A stretch of DNA of 64,000 bases, taken from positions 1,040,501-1,104,500 of the forward strand of contig JAUIRK010000570.1 of the NCBI GenBank assembly GCA_030549495.1. The letters are read 5' to 3'. Position numbers and translations under genes: made by a program. Positions 10,901-21,746 of this stretch are shown here, piece after piece. This DNA comes from Nectonema munidae (taxonomy: Eukaryota > Nematomorpha > Nectonematoida > Nectonematidae). Each line of letters starts with the position of its first letter. Position 1 is the stretch's first letter. Under the pieces are notes generated by a model. It was not told where the DNA came from and made no database searches. It saw only the letters and a list, made by a program, of their open reading frames with translations.

Positions 10901-13900
10901 TATTTAATCATTTAAATAATTTTAGTAGTGTTTTTGTGATGTGATTAATTATAAAGTTTATTTTCAGTTAGTCTTTGAGATAAAATTAATTATGATTATA
11001 TGGCTTAATAAATTTTTCCTAAATAATTAGATTTTTCGGGTGTTGTCCGGGGGATAATTAACTAGAACCATAATTTTAAATTAAAAAAAATTGAAATTTA
11101 GATTTAAATTTACATCAACTTTTTTATTGTTAAAATTATTTTTAATTTCTTTTCAGACTAATATCATAGTCGTTCATCATGTTGAAGAAAAGGAAATGGA
11201 ATGATGAATACGTACATTTTGGTTTGACTTGCAACGAAAAATCATATTTGCAAAAGCCTCAATGCATGCTTTGTGAAACTCTTTTCTTTACGCAAATTTG
11301 AAGCCATCTAAGCTGCGAGAACACTTTATCAACAGACATGGTTGGGCCAATGTTGTTGGCCAGGATGAAAAATCTCTGCGAGAGAGCCCGTTTTGATTCG
11401 CAAACAACTCTTCTAAAATTATATTTTGTATCTATTGACAAACCAATACTGATGACTTCAGACCAAGTAGCGTTTAGAATAGCAAAGTCTTAGAAAATGC
11501 ATACTATTAACTACAACTATTCTCGGAAATGAAGCAAAAACAAGCTTGAATTAGTACCCTTATCAAAAAATTTTATTCAGAGCCGAATTACTGATTTGAG
11601 TTTGTATATTATGGAACAGGTTATCTCACATATAAAGGCTAGCCCCTTGAAACCAGTTGGACGAGACTACAGATGTTTTAAATTGCAGTCAACTAATTGC
11701 ATTGGTACGTATATTCATGATGGTACGATAAATGAGAACTTCCTTTTCTGTGAATAGAAATAGTATTTCTGTTTGTAGAAGACTTCTTTGCAAAACATGT
11801 ATAAGATAGGCAAAGTATTGGCTCTGTGTGCACAGATGGCGCTCCTGCTATGCTGGGAAATAAATCTGGATTTACTACATTAATGAAACAAGGTATTCAA
11901 CACTTGCAAGGTACTCACTGTTTCCTTCATCGTCATGCTTTGGTATCAGAAACTTTGCCTCCAAAATTGAAGACCATCAACTGGATTAGGGGTCGTGCTC
12001 TTGATCACCGCCTCTTTAAGTCACTTTGTGAAGATCTTGAAAGTGAACACGCAGTTTTACTTTCCTACATAGAAGTCCGCTGGCTTTCACGTGGAAAATT
12101 TTGAACCGATTCTTTCAATTCAGAAAACAAATCAGTCTTTCTGAAGGAACGTCAATATGATTTGCTTGAAGAGTTGGAATAGGAAGAATTCGACCAAATC
12201 TTAGCGTATTTGACTGACATATTCACTCGTATGAATGATCTGAGTGTATCACTTCAAGACAAAAACATTAACATTTTGAATTGCTATGAAAAGCTAAATG
12301 CAATCAAAGAAAGCCGTGTTTGTGGTGTCAACGACTGAAAAGAGGGGATTATTCAAATTTTTCATCACTTGAAGAAATAGTGGATGATAATGAAATGTCG
12401 AGCTTGATTCCTACTGTTTGTGAAGAAATTGTGACTTATTTGGGAGTGCTGTCAACATCATTTGATAAATATTTTGACGTTGGAAAGTTGAAATTTTTGA
12501 AGAATGGATTTTGAATGCATACACTTTCAAATTGGATACAATGTCAGATAATGGAGAGCTCAAAGATCTTATAGAATTGCGTTCAAATCATGCACTTAAA
12601 ATGCAATTTGAGAATAAAACTTTGGAAGAGTATTGGTGCTCGGCTATGGTTATGTTTCCAAAACTTTGTGAAACTCCACTAGCTGTGCTAATTCTTTTTG
12701 CGACAACATACTTATGCGAGTTCTGATTTAGCACTCTTTTGTAAATTAAAATACATTAATATACTTTTGGAAGTCAGCCTTTGATTTTCACCTTGTAAAT
12801 ATTTAAACAAGTGATTATTTTAAGTGAAATATATTCAAATGTTAATCTGCTTTAACTTTTTCCTATCCCTATGTAGATTTTTTTATCAAATTTTTTCTTG
12901 AACGTTTGGAAACTAGTTGCTTAGTTTTTAATTTTAATATTTTGAACAAGAGATATTATTTTTGTAATGTAAATTCAAATATAAAATTTTGATATTTTTT
13001 TTCTACAAGTCTAATTTATGTTTACATATTAATTTCAAAAATGAAGAAATCTTTTTTTTGGATTAAATTGTAGGGGGTGCGAGAACAGAGTAAAGTATTT
13101 TAGGGGTGCGGGAGTAAAAAAGGTTGGGAACCACTGTTCTAGTAGATTAAATTCGAAATCTAGACATTCTAGAAGATATATACTTTATTTAGAAAAAATA
13201 GTAATCACTCGTCACTTAACACTAATAAGTGTTATCGCTCGATTTTTCATTATTACGACTGAGAATGTATTATGTGATAATCACAGATCAATGATTTCAA
13301 TTTGAGATTTTTTTTATAGATATTTCAAACTTGCGGAGTCTGAAAATAACAATTCAAATCTGCCTAGCGATTCAATGAATTTAGCGACTGACTGTCTATG
13401 AGCGCCCTAAATTTCTTCCTCCAGGGACAATTTGCACTGTTAAACGCCATATTTAAGCGGCTCAATGTCCTACGCGACCAACGACCATGTTTTCCGACCC
13501 CAACCGTCGATAAAGTCCTGAATTAGGCGACCGTCCTTTCCGAAAACCAAAGTAAAAGTGACGATCAATTTCAATTCAAATTCTTCTCACATTATCCTTA
13601 TCAACATGCCTGTGTAAATGTAATATGTATAGAGTAAAACATACATACTAGCGACTCGACTCAATAAAGACATTGAATTGAGATATAAAATAAAGACGTT
13701 GAATTGAGAAATAAGGTAAGACTTTGAAAAGGCATTCACCGTTTATATGGGTTCACTAATGGGCGGAGAGGGGGTATATTGTATATATAGATAGAGAAAG
13801 AATCCGCAAACCTCAAAAACTTCACGCGTTATGCGTGAAACCGCTATATAAACAATAGCGGTCACCAATGTTGACATTCATTTCGCATTCATCATAAGAC

Positions 13901-16900
13901 TCGAAAGCTTTCACGTGTGCGATCTATTCAAACAACAGTTCAAAATGTCAACAAAGAGAAACGTACTCACTCTCCAGCAGAAGTTTTTTCATTCTTGGGT
14001 ATGCGATATCTGACCTGAATTAAGTGACCACCTGTCTTATGTGACCATATTTGCTTTCTCCCTTGAACGGTCTCTTAATCCAGGTTTCACTGTATATAAT
14101 AGTTCTAAACAAGATTGATATATAATAGCCCTTAAAAAACTCAAATCAAGTATGAGAGATACAATATTTTATATGCCAGTGAGTTTTCTTTGTCTGATGA
14201 TAAAAACTGCATATTAAAAAAAAGGCTATTTAGCTTATTTTGAGCTAATTGGTGATCAAGAGAAGTGGTGGGCTTCTCATACTGTTTGTAAGTCATGTGT
14301 TAAATTTACGTAAGTGGACAAAAGGCAACAGAAAGAATTTATCATTTGGAATTCCAATGGTATCGCGTGAGCGAAAAAATCATTTAGATTGTTACTTTTG
14401 TCTGACAAAAACATCAGGATATAGCAAATAAGTAAGCAAAAATATCTTATTTAAGCTTATATTCAGCAATTCCTTCAAAAATCATTAAATTTTCACAAGC
14501 TTACATTCTTTAGAAGATGAAACAAATTTTTCTAAGGGAAATGAAAACGATGAAGAAAAAAATGATACTGATGTTGAAGATACTTTATCGAAAAAAATAT
14601 AAACTTCACTCCAACAGAACTAAATGATTTAGTTAGATACGTACGTCTTTTAAAAAAAATGTTACATAAAGGTACAAATATAACATTTTATCGTGATAGA
14701 GTATCATATCTTTAATTTTTTAAGGCTAAAATAGATTTTGTTTATTATTCTAATATTTCGAGTTTTGTTAAAATATATGGATGGTCCAATTATAATTTAA
14801 ATGAAACGAGACTCTTCATAGACAGTTGAAATGAGAAGATTAAATTAATTTTAGATTTATTGAGACATAATGACCACGAATGGTGTATATGTGGTTTTCA
14901 AACTGGTAAATTTTCTACCAGGTCAAAAAAGTGGTTATAAAAAATATCCATGTTTCTTATGTTTATGGGATAGGCGCACAAAAGAGAAACATTGGAAACA
15001 AAAATATTGGACTATCAAAGATTTCCTTTAATGAAGGAAATTTTTAAGATTTGAAAAAGAAAAAAAAATTTCCACTTTTTCATATAAACTAGACCTAATG
15101 AAGCAATTTGTTAGATTGCTTATGAAAAAGGTTATTGTTTTAAGTTTATATAAAGACATTTCCTCATTTGAGTAATGACAAAATTAAAGATGGTGTTTTT
15201 GAAGGAACACAAATTAGAAAACTTATCAAGTGTTCCAATTTTATACGTTTAATGAAGATAACTGAAAAAAAATTTTTTAGAAAGTTTTTTGGCCAACAAA
15301 AAATTGAAATCTTCATACGTTTAGCTGAAGATTTAATAGGTTTTCGTCTTCTAGGCTCTAATAATAGCGTGAAAACGCATTTTATCAATAGCCACATCAA
15401 GGAATTTCCTAAAAATCTTGTAGTTATATGTGATGAGAATGGAGAACGCTTGCATCAAATTCTCAAAATTATGGAAGATAGATACGAAGGTAGATGGAAG
15501 GAAAAAATGATGGCTGACTATTGTTGGAGTTCAAAGAGATATTGTAAATGTTAAATATTATAGATATTCATATAAGGTAAAATTTGTTTCAAAATTTTTA
15601 AATAAATATTTTATAAATTTTATCTTAAATTAAAACAATAGTAAAAAATATATAAATTCAACTTTGTTCAATTCACTTAATCATGATAAAAATCTATAAA
15701 GAAGGCATGAATAAAAAGCATAATATAAATTTTTTGACTGGCTATCAAAAAATGAGTTCTTTAAAATTTATTTATTTATCAAAGGCTAGATAAAATTTTG
15801 GATAAAGTTTTTGTGATACATTTAGACAAACTTGCGACTGATTTTTGGGTCCAGATCTACAATTTTAAAAACACTGGGGTTGAGTATTTGAGAAGTTAAA
15901 AAATATTTAGAAATCAAAAAACATTTACGTGATTAAAATAAATTGAAATATCGTAGTCTCCGCATAATTCTTCCGGACCATCAGCAAACAAATGTTAAAT
16001 TAAATTTTCTGGTTCAAGTCAAAAGCTATTCTCCTTATTGATCATACAAAGTTAATTTTAATTAACAAAAAAAAAGACGACTGGAGAAATTGGTGGTGAA
16101 TCAGCAAGATGAATGCTGAATTATAAAAAAACCTCATTTTATACAAGATCTGAGACTAGGCCTAAAGAAACGTTTCCTTTGTGGCATGTAAATTTTGTTT
16201 TTTAAATAAAGTTGAATTCTACTTCCAAAAACGCTAGTAATTTTAGCGTAATGGATCGAGTTAGAGAAATGTCAATCTTTTCCAAGTCAGGGTTCGCTGC
16301 TTACAAATAATTTTGGAACATGAAATAAAAAAGTGAACCTCATCGAAGCAGGATTTAATGGAACCAACATTAGTAGCACCAACAGCCGTCATGCTAAAGT
16401 AACCAAACTTCCAAACACCTGTAAATACAACTCTTTCATTGTGATTAAAGAGTCCCTTGATTTTGTGCGCAACAGCAGGACTCACACTGAACAGCTCTCC
16501 TAAATAAAGTAAGAACTTTAAAATTTGACGAGTCCCACAACCAAGTCTCTTGGTATAGACCGAATGCCATTCCCCACTCTCTATCAAAATCTTATGATAC
16601 ATCGCTACCTATGATTATATGATTATAATCAGGCACAACTACTTTTCAGTTCATAGTTATTTTAGTAAGCAGAGGTGGACATTGAAGGGGTGGGTGAAGC
16701 CAAATTCGCACATCCATAACTTGAATCAGGAGACACAACATCATTCCAATATCAAAAAATGCATCTTTAAGGCTATTTACACATTTTTTAAAAGAATTTT
16801 ATCAAAGAACAAAGCTTATTACATATAAGTGTTTTTTTTTATAATTTTTTCAATTGAGATAGTTTGTAAAAATCACAAAAACATTGTTTTTCATAATGTT

Positions 16901-19900
16901 TATATCTTAGACCTAGTATAATGTCGCATCATAATGAAGGATTTTTAAGTGATTTGAATAGCTTTTTATCATGTGTTTAAACAATCCCAAGTCTCACATC
17001 TTTTTAGGAGATTTTAATTTCAACCTTTTTAATCTGGCTTTTGATTACAACACTCTTAAATTTCTTTCAACCCTTCGTCTTATCTAATATTGTTGTCTCT
17101 TAAAAATATATCGACATTTGAAACTAAGAATAATAAAAAATTTAATCATCATTTCCTTAAAAGTTGTGCTTGTCTCTTATTCCTTATTATAATGCATCTA
17201 TTTGTTCTTTCTCAATACTGACTGACAAAATTTTCAATAGTTTTCATGTTTCTTCTACCAACGCCAAGTCAAAAAACTCAAATCCATGGATACACCTTTT
17301 TTTCTTTATAAGCAACCGCGTTGCCAGAGGATTCAAGACTCAAATCAGGTCGAAAATTAAGCAACTTGCTTAATAACCCTCAGGCCTTAATAACCTACGT
17401 TTCTCCCTTTCACCAAATAAATAACTCATTTTGGCTTCATTTAATTATTTTTAATATAATTTTATATTATAAATATAAGATTTATATAATTAAAAAAATC
17501 TTTTAAGTATTAAAAAACAATGCTAAGCAACAACCTAAGTAACTTCAGACCCGAAAACGCTCTTCAACCTGAGGCGATTCCAAAACTTTCTGGCGTAAAG
17601 TGAACTTTAAGCAGGATTCAAAGAAGAAGAATTTAGAAAAACTTGTCATTAAAACAAATGATGGATATTCTTCTGATCCCACTGTAATTGTAAATGCTTT
17701 CAATAACTATTTTGCTAATGTTTCTATCAACAATGAAAACTGACATCTCCTATTTAAAGTATTTTTCTCTCTGTTCGCATTGTTTCAGTTTCAGAAAATT
17801 TGATCAAAAATTAAAAAAAAAAATTAATCTACTCTCAAATGTATGATTACTTTTCTTCTAATAACCTATATATATGAAAAGCAAGTTGGCTTCCGTAAAA
17901 ACTATTCAACTGAATTTCTACATTCGTGTTCTTCAAATGATATTTATGAGAATTTGGATTATAAATCTGATGTGATTGCCATATTCCTAGATCTAAATAA
18001 AGCCTTTTTTGATACAGTATCACACCATATTTTAATGAAGAAACTAAAATTGTTTGGTTTTTGTAATAATAGTCTTGCTTTTTTTGAATTTTATTTTTGT
18101 GTTCACTATCATTGGTTTATGTTAATGTTTATTTATCACCTCCTCCTTATAAAATCGAACATTTGTCAAAATCCTTCGGGCCCAGTTTGTGTAAAAATGA
18201 CCGATCAAAATTCTTCGTAAACAATCTGCATCGCATTCTAAGAAGAAAAACCTCACCCGCGCGTTAGCTTCCAATATGCAACTTAAAATCAAATCGTAAA
18301 CCAGGAAATGTTTCAACATAGAAACATTCACTACAATAACTTTATTAGATTCATAATATAAAATATTGCAAAAAAACTTTAACGCTTTTTGCTTATATGT
18401 TCTGCGACTAAGAATAAAATATTTTGCGTTTCATTTAGAATTTTTGCAGCAAACAAATCTAGAGGGGCAATTGCCCTAAACACTCATAAGTAGCTCACTA
18501 GACTCACTGCTAGAAAAATCAATCTGTAAAATAAATCGCACTAGAAGGCTCTATTTACATACGTGTTTACCATCTAAACAGATATGCAATTGCAGTGCCA
18601 CTTGAAAATGTAGTCGTGAAGCAAATATAGTAAAATGCATCCTTTGATATAAATATTGGAATACACTGTAGGGATAAATATGTGAGATTTGTTTTACAAA
18701 TCAGAATTTTTCATGCTAGATTGAACAGGGAGAAAACAACTTATGATATTATTAGAAGAAATTATTAGCACGGTCAATTACCCCGTTTGCCCTTAAGTAA
18801 GGCATGTGGTGGTTGGAGTGGGAAAACTAGAATAGAAAGCGGAAATTAAATCTATAAATTTACCAGGAAAGTGTCTACGATGTGCAACGATCCACTTTGA
18901 CGGAGAATGGAACCCGTGATAATCTCCTGGAGCTAGGTATATCGTGACGTAGTAAAGGGTGTTTTTAGGAGATAGGCACAACTTCTTGCTCAGTTTCACC
19001 TGTAAATTGGAACCATTTTTACAAGAGGTGAGTGAGTTTTCTTTTATTTGCGGAAAGTGATTCCTCTCTGACACTGATTTTAAACAGAAGCCGTCGGGAT
19101 ATGAACTTGGCTTAGATAAACTGCGCTCATAGGAAATGCAACTCGTTTTGTTCTGCGTGTGACCCTCTTCTTTTGTCGAAGAGAGAATTGATTGGAAGGA
19201 AGAATTTTTGATTAAACAGTTGTGAAGAATGGATGAAGAGTTGAAGCCCAGAAAGTGAGGAAGAGAATAGTCGATGCCCTTTACTTGCTCGATATAGTCG
19301 TCATCATTCACTACACCATAGTGAAGAATTTGACCATCTGCTGGACTCAACTGAAATACAAAAACATTTAAAAATGACCTCCGATTCCTTCTAAGCCCTT
19401 TCTTACCAAAATAGAAGAGTCTAGAGGTCTGGTAATGGGTTTTAACTTGCGATTAAAAAGCTCGCTAAGATTTTTGTAAGCATAAATATCTTCCAACTGT
19501 GCTTCACGCAAATCCACATCATAGTACCATATGTACAAGTTTAGAGATGGCAAACGGATGAAGTAGGGCATGTTGAATGTGTTAAGGTATCCCCAAGTTC
19601 TTGACATCAATCTCCATGGCAAAAGGCTGTATAAGTATACCTTAATTTTCAGGAAAATAGTACAAGCGCCCTTCAATTGAAAAAGTCTGCCTTCTCACAA
19701 TTAACGCACTTCACCTGATTGCTAGAATGCTCTTTAAATGTTAATTTTTTCAACTTCGTCCCTTAAAATAGTTCCATTTAGTAACAAAATGAAACTATTA
19801 AATTTTCAGAAAAATAATTTATGTTTCAAGGTCGCCCTGGACTGATTAAGTGTTAACTTTCGAATAATAAAAAGTAGAATATATAAAATGAAGTACGAAT

Positions 19901-20729
19901 AAGAATGAAACTAAATTGATTTTATTATTTATAATAATAAACACATTATGATTATACATTTCAAATTCATTTAAAAATGCTATTAAGGTCATCTCTTACT
20001 GTGTGCTTTCTCCTGTTCCTACATTTCCTTGTACATTTTTTATAGCATTTATATTCAAGGCCTTTTTATATTTTTCAGGTTTATGGTAACAAGCGGCTCT
20101 AGCTATCCTTTATTTATACAAAATTCAGTTACACCACCATTTTAATGCTTTTTTGCTGCAGTGTCTAATAATTCCAGCGTATACATAAAAAAAATACATA
20201 TTTTTTTGACAAACTCTTTCCCATATAAATTAGATTTCATTCATTCTAAAAATGATAAAGAAACTTTCAAAAAGAGAGATAAAAAGATGATGAGGACTTG
20301 GATGACTTTTCTTTTGTTGCATAACGCTCAAAATCGATGACTTCACTCCATTTTAGCGATGAAAGTGGAAAATTAAATCCAGTCTTTTTTGAGGTTGATT
20401 TGGATTAGAGCTAAGCCTTAATTTTTGTTTATATTTAAAAAATAGACATTAATTAAAATGACTTATAATAATGCATCTGCATTCGCTGAAAAGGGGGTGG
20501 GGAGTATTTATTAAGCAAAGTACGTTAATCAGTGAGAAAGCAAATTTGTATTCAAATGAAACCTGCCAATTTTTAGCTACTTTAGGCTGAGAAGAATACC
20601 GATGATGGTATCGTTTGTACGCAAAAAGGCTGAATAGGATGTAGAATGGAATCGTGTACCACGTCAATAAGTATTTAATCGGATATTTGAAGCTTCTCTT
20701 GAAATAAGTTAGAGAAGTCTTTGACTTCT
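4715..20729 (-). CDS. PISD: phosphatidylserine decarboxylase (gene level, 5 exons seen, 5' end missing)
   Basis: The enzyme converts phosphatidylserine to phosphatidylethanolamine in the mitochondrial inner membrane. It self-cleaves at a Ser in an LGST-type motif to make a pyruvoyl cofactor. The exons give about 425 residues: a membrane segment (exon A), SRTWGYLN and the [12 protein letters not shown] region (B), SPADG plus [13 protein letters not shown] and HRRHFPG (C), [10 protein letters not shown] and [11 protein letters not shown] (D), and GEFNLGSS with VIFEAP (E). The motif is LGSS where animals usually have LGST. The serine at the cleavage site is kept. Exon boundaries are GT-AG with phases 0, 0, 1, 0. 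The linker between FLG and [12 protein letters not shown] in exon C is about 100 residues, clearly longer than the roughly 30 in human. The mitochondrial targeting exon upstream was not found. The last intron is 11.4 kb and full of transposons. Confidence 0.9.
4943..6565. other. PISD last intron, 3' portion without recognisable element
   Basis: AT-rich intron. The polypyrimidine-rich acceptor lies next to 4943. Short open frames around 5399-5614 have no family likeness and are probably chance. Confidence 0.5.
6570..6865 (-). pseudogene. hAT transposase C-terminal fragment
   Basis: On the minus strand one frame reads [20 protein letters not shown]. This is the hAT dimerisation-domain signature (APTSxESERLFS...), and a lysine-rich tail follows. 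Upstream frames carry an acidic, serine-rich stretch ([13 protein letters not shown]). Stops and frame changes break the rest, so it is a decayed DNA transposon. It lies in the PISD intron in the sense orientation. Confidence 0.55.
6880..8570. other. PISD intron, no gene recognised
   Basis: AT-rich. At 7200-7330 there are repeated TTCCCGGGAA-like motifs (GATCACGGGTTCCCGGGAA, then GATCCCGTATTACCGGGAA), possibly part of a small inverted repeat. At 8041-8130, CAGACCTCGATTATCC followed by CTGCTAACC and GTTAATCCGAG looks like a pogo/Tigger end. Nothing else stands out. Confidence 0.4.
8574..9435 (+). pseudogene. hAT transposase fragment, TTF-type zinc finger (ZMYM1-like)
   Basis: The first part (8574-8981) encodes [17 protein letters not shown], then [26 protein letters not shown] and [10 protein letters not shown]. 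This is the TTF-type zinc-finger module of ZMYM1-like hAT transposases. The second part (9154-9435) holds [18 protein letters not shown] and [11 protein letters not shown], typical of the region just before and around the first catalytic Asp of the RNase H-like core. The parts are separated by stops and frame changes, and the C-terminal half is missing. Terminal repeats were not found. It is a broken DNA transposon inside the PISD intron, antisense to the gene. Confidence 0.72.
9436..9726. other. PISD intron spacer
   Basis: No recognisable feature. It may still belong to the decayed hAT upstream. Confidence 0.35.
9727..9870 (-). repeat. tRNA-derived SINE, copy 2
   Basis: On the minus strand: GGGGGCGTGAGTAAGATTGG (A-box region), then a B box GGTTCGATACTG-like segment, and the body motifs CATAGTTTGATACAAG and CTTCTCGATGAAAACACCCC. 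It matches copy 3 at 25082-25223 almost throughout. Confidence 0.72.
10277..13144 (+). mobile_element. complete-length ZBED5-like hAT transposon (Buster-type target site)
   Basis: The element runs 10285-13136 (2852 bp). The left end is CAGGGGTTCCCAACCAGTGG and the right end in reverse complement is CAGTGGTTCCCAACC. It is flanked by CTCTAGTA (10277-10284) and TTCTAGTA (13137-13144), 7 of 8 matching, with central TA as in Buster hATs. The subterminal G-rich tract (GGGGTGCGGGAG) is typical of this group. The transposase gene inside is broken by several stops and shifts. The 5' UTR and 3' tail are AT-rich. It lies in the last PISD intron, antisense to the gene. Confidence 0.88.
11179..12726 (+). 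pseudogene. ZBED5-like hAT transposase, decayed
   Basis: It begins [18 protein letters not shown] with a BED-type finger remnant ([11 protein letters not shown]). At 11826-12104 comes [15 protein letters not shown] (second catalytic Asp region), then [24 protein letters not shown] and VRWLSRG. At 12190-12310 comes [20 protein letters not shown]. At 12520-12720 come [20 protein letters not shown], then [19 protein letters not shown] of the dimerisation domain. The order and spacing match ZBED5-type hAT proteins. There are several in-frame stops and frameshifts (for example after [19 protein letters not shown] a short deletion is likely), so it is inactive. Confidence 0.85.
13390..14092 (+). 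mobile_element. Tigger/pogo-type DNA transposon remnant
   Basis: The right end in reverse complement reads CAGTGAAACCTGGATTAAGA, with GACCGTTCAAGGGAG inside it, a typical Tigger terminus. TA follows at 14093-14094. Inside, an ATG at 13945 starts [14 protein letters not shown], the N-terminus of pogo/CENP-B-like transposases, but the coding region ends after about 22 codons. The 5' boundary is uncertain; GCGACCA/GGCGACCGTCC motifs at 13460-13540 fit the subterminal style. This is an internally deleted copy. Confidence 0.6.
14220..15560 (+). pseudogene. broken copy of an unnamed, repeat-encoded invertebrate protein family
   Basis: Frames encode [38 protein letters not shown] and NHLDCYFC (14220-14425). 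Further on come LDLMKQFV (near 15095), [17 protein letters not shown] (15177 on), [26 protein letters not shown] and [13 protein letters not shown] (up to 15554). I recognise this order (GDQDKxWAxH, WTKGxRxSLxFGIPM, NHxxDCYFC, HFLDSHLxxFPxN, GERFHQ, MMADYCW) as a widespread, uncharacterised protein repeated in arthropod and cnidarian genomes. The role is not known to me. The conserved His/Asp/Glu-rich core suggests a transposase, but that is inference. The copy is broken in several places. No terminal repeats were found. Confidence 0.6.
15561..16338. other. PISD intron, donor-proximal part
   Basis: AT-rich, with no element recognised. It ends at the exon D donor (GAG followed by GTTCAC). Confidence 0.45.
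16339..16499 (-). CDS. PISD: PISD exon D
   Basis: The acceptor is TTTATTTAG followed by GAGAGC; the donor is GATGAG followed by GTTCAC. The exon encodes [34 protein letters not shown] and [19 protein letters not shown]. These match the human core ([19 protein letters not shown]) closely. This is the catalytic beta-subunit region. It enters in phase 1 from exon C and leaves in phase 0. Confidence 0.92.
16960..18120 (+). pseudogene. LINE (Jockey/CR1-like) fragment: endonuclease end and reverse transcriptase start
   Basis: [17 protein letters not shown] (about 17005) is the C-terminal endonuclease motif. At about 17640, [20 protein letters not shown] followed by FNNYFANVS is the linker before the reverse transcriptase. 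At 17880-18090, [35 protein letters not shown] and [11 protein letters not shown] are reverse transcriptase motifs. The catalytic YADD part is lost, and stops and shifts interrupt the rest. It is an old 3'-truncated remnant inside PISD intron 16500-18863, antisense to the gene. Confidence 0.75.
18121..18863. other. PISD intron between exons C and D, rest
   Basis: No gene recognised. There is a small GC-richer patch at 18165-18270. The segment ends at the exon C donor (CCTG followed by GTAAATTT). Confidence 0.45.
18864..19350 (-). CDS. PISD: PISD exon C with long linker
   Basis: The acceptor is TTTGTATTTCAG followed by TTGAGTCC; the donor is TTTCCTG followed by GTAAATTT. The exon begins [14 protein letters not shown] (Asp of the catalytic triad in SPADG) and [16 protein letters not shown] Ser/Lys-rich linker of about 100 residues follows, then [19 protein letters not shown] and [11 protein letters not shown], which carry the conserved His residues. 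The linker is much longer than in human PISD and has low complexity. It may be a disordered insertion, since the flanking enzyme motifs are intact. Confidence 0.92.
19407..19640 (-). CDS. PISD: PISD exon B
   Basis: The acceptor is GAAAATTAAG followed by GTATAC; the donor is TATTTTG followed by GTAAGAAA. The exon encodes [39 protein letters not shown] and [16 protein letters not shown], matching the human LYxxxPxRLLSRAWG...LYIW...NLSEFFRRKLKP region. It is separated from exon C by only 56 bp (19351-19406), the shortest intron in the gene. Phase 0 at both ends. Confidence 0.92.
19641..20562. other. PISD intron between exons A and B
   Basis: AT-rich intron with no element recognised. The donor at the exon A side is GGCAG followed by GTTTCATTTG. 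Confidence 0.5.
20563..20729 (-). CDS. PISD: PISD exon A, membrane anchor
   Basis: The donor after KVAKNWQ is clear (CAG followed by GTTTCA), and it continues in frame into VYLYSLLP of exon B. The exon encodes [18 protein letters not shown] and then a hydrophobic segment ([14 protein letters not shown]), as expected for the single inner-membrane helix of PISD. The likely acceptor is TTTGTTTTTAG at 20730-20740, giving a start at 20729. The exact base is less certain. There is no suitable ATG, so at least one upstream coding exon is expected beyond 20740 on the minus strand. Confidence 0.75.
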
Positions 20730-21746
20730 CTAAAAACAAAAATAATTATTTATAAGATTCCATTCACAATGTGATCAGATGCACTTTACAAAGATGAACA
20801 TTTTAAATGGCTCCACACTATAAATCATTTGATCCTGCGGTCTTTTTTAAATCATGCAGATGATTTCTGGATTTCAATCCATTTGATCCCTTATTCATTT
20901 TTAAAGGAAGCAGACAATTTCTTGTTTAGTTTCATATCAAATCACAAAATATCTTTTGTTTCTTCCTGTGATGGTGTTTGAGGCAATGTTAAAAATTACT
21001 TAATTTCTTCAATTTTTTACGATCAAGTGTGTTATAATAACACGCTAACTCTTTGAGTACCAGAATTTTTAAGACTAATAGTCTGCTTTCTTTTTAAACG
21101 GAATTTCATCTATTTAAAAGCAGATCATTTTTAATTCTAGGCACACTGATTAATCAATGGGTTATTAAGGTCGTGGTTTTTGAAAACTATAATTATACCA
21201 TTTTTACTTCAAGTGTAGGTGCATGTTATTAAATTTTAAGTTTGTTTTTTTGTTCAATTTTTTTTTGAATTATTTGTAACTATAAAAACTGATAACGATA
21301 GAATTCATATTTTATGAGTAAAAAAACACTTTAAAAGCTACATTTATTCTAATTTATCTTTAATATGTGATTATAAACATATGAAAATTTATGTTACAAT
21401 TCTGCAAAAGTGTAAAAAATTCTTCAAAAATAATTTATATGTTTTTTAAAAAAACACTTTAAAGTTTTAAAACAAGCACACAAAAATATGTAAAAAAGTG
21501 AAATGAGCTTCAGTTCCTCTTATCTTATTCGTATATGTTAAACTTTGTTGAAAATTGTTTTTCAAAAATAAAAAGTAAATTTAAGCAGCTTCTATCCACG
21601 AGAAACTCAACTTTGGAAATAAACGAAGAAATTAATTAAAGAAGGAATTAATTCAATTATCATGATTGATTTAAATAATTTTTACAGATATACAGGTTTT
21701 TAACCAATCTTGCGATGGATGGAAAAGAGTATAATTCATCAGATCC
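20730..21746. other. upstream of PISD exon A, no exon found
   Basis: AT-rich. The missing PISD targeting-peptide exon and promoter must lie here or farther right, but I could not identify them. Confidence 0.4.

Noticed and set aside
10285-13136. ZBED5-like frames as a domesticated host gene
   Set aside because: Terminal repeats and a target duplication bound it and the frame is broken in several places.
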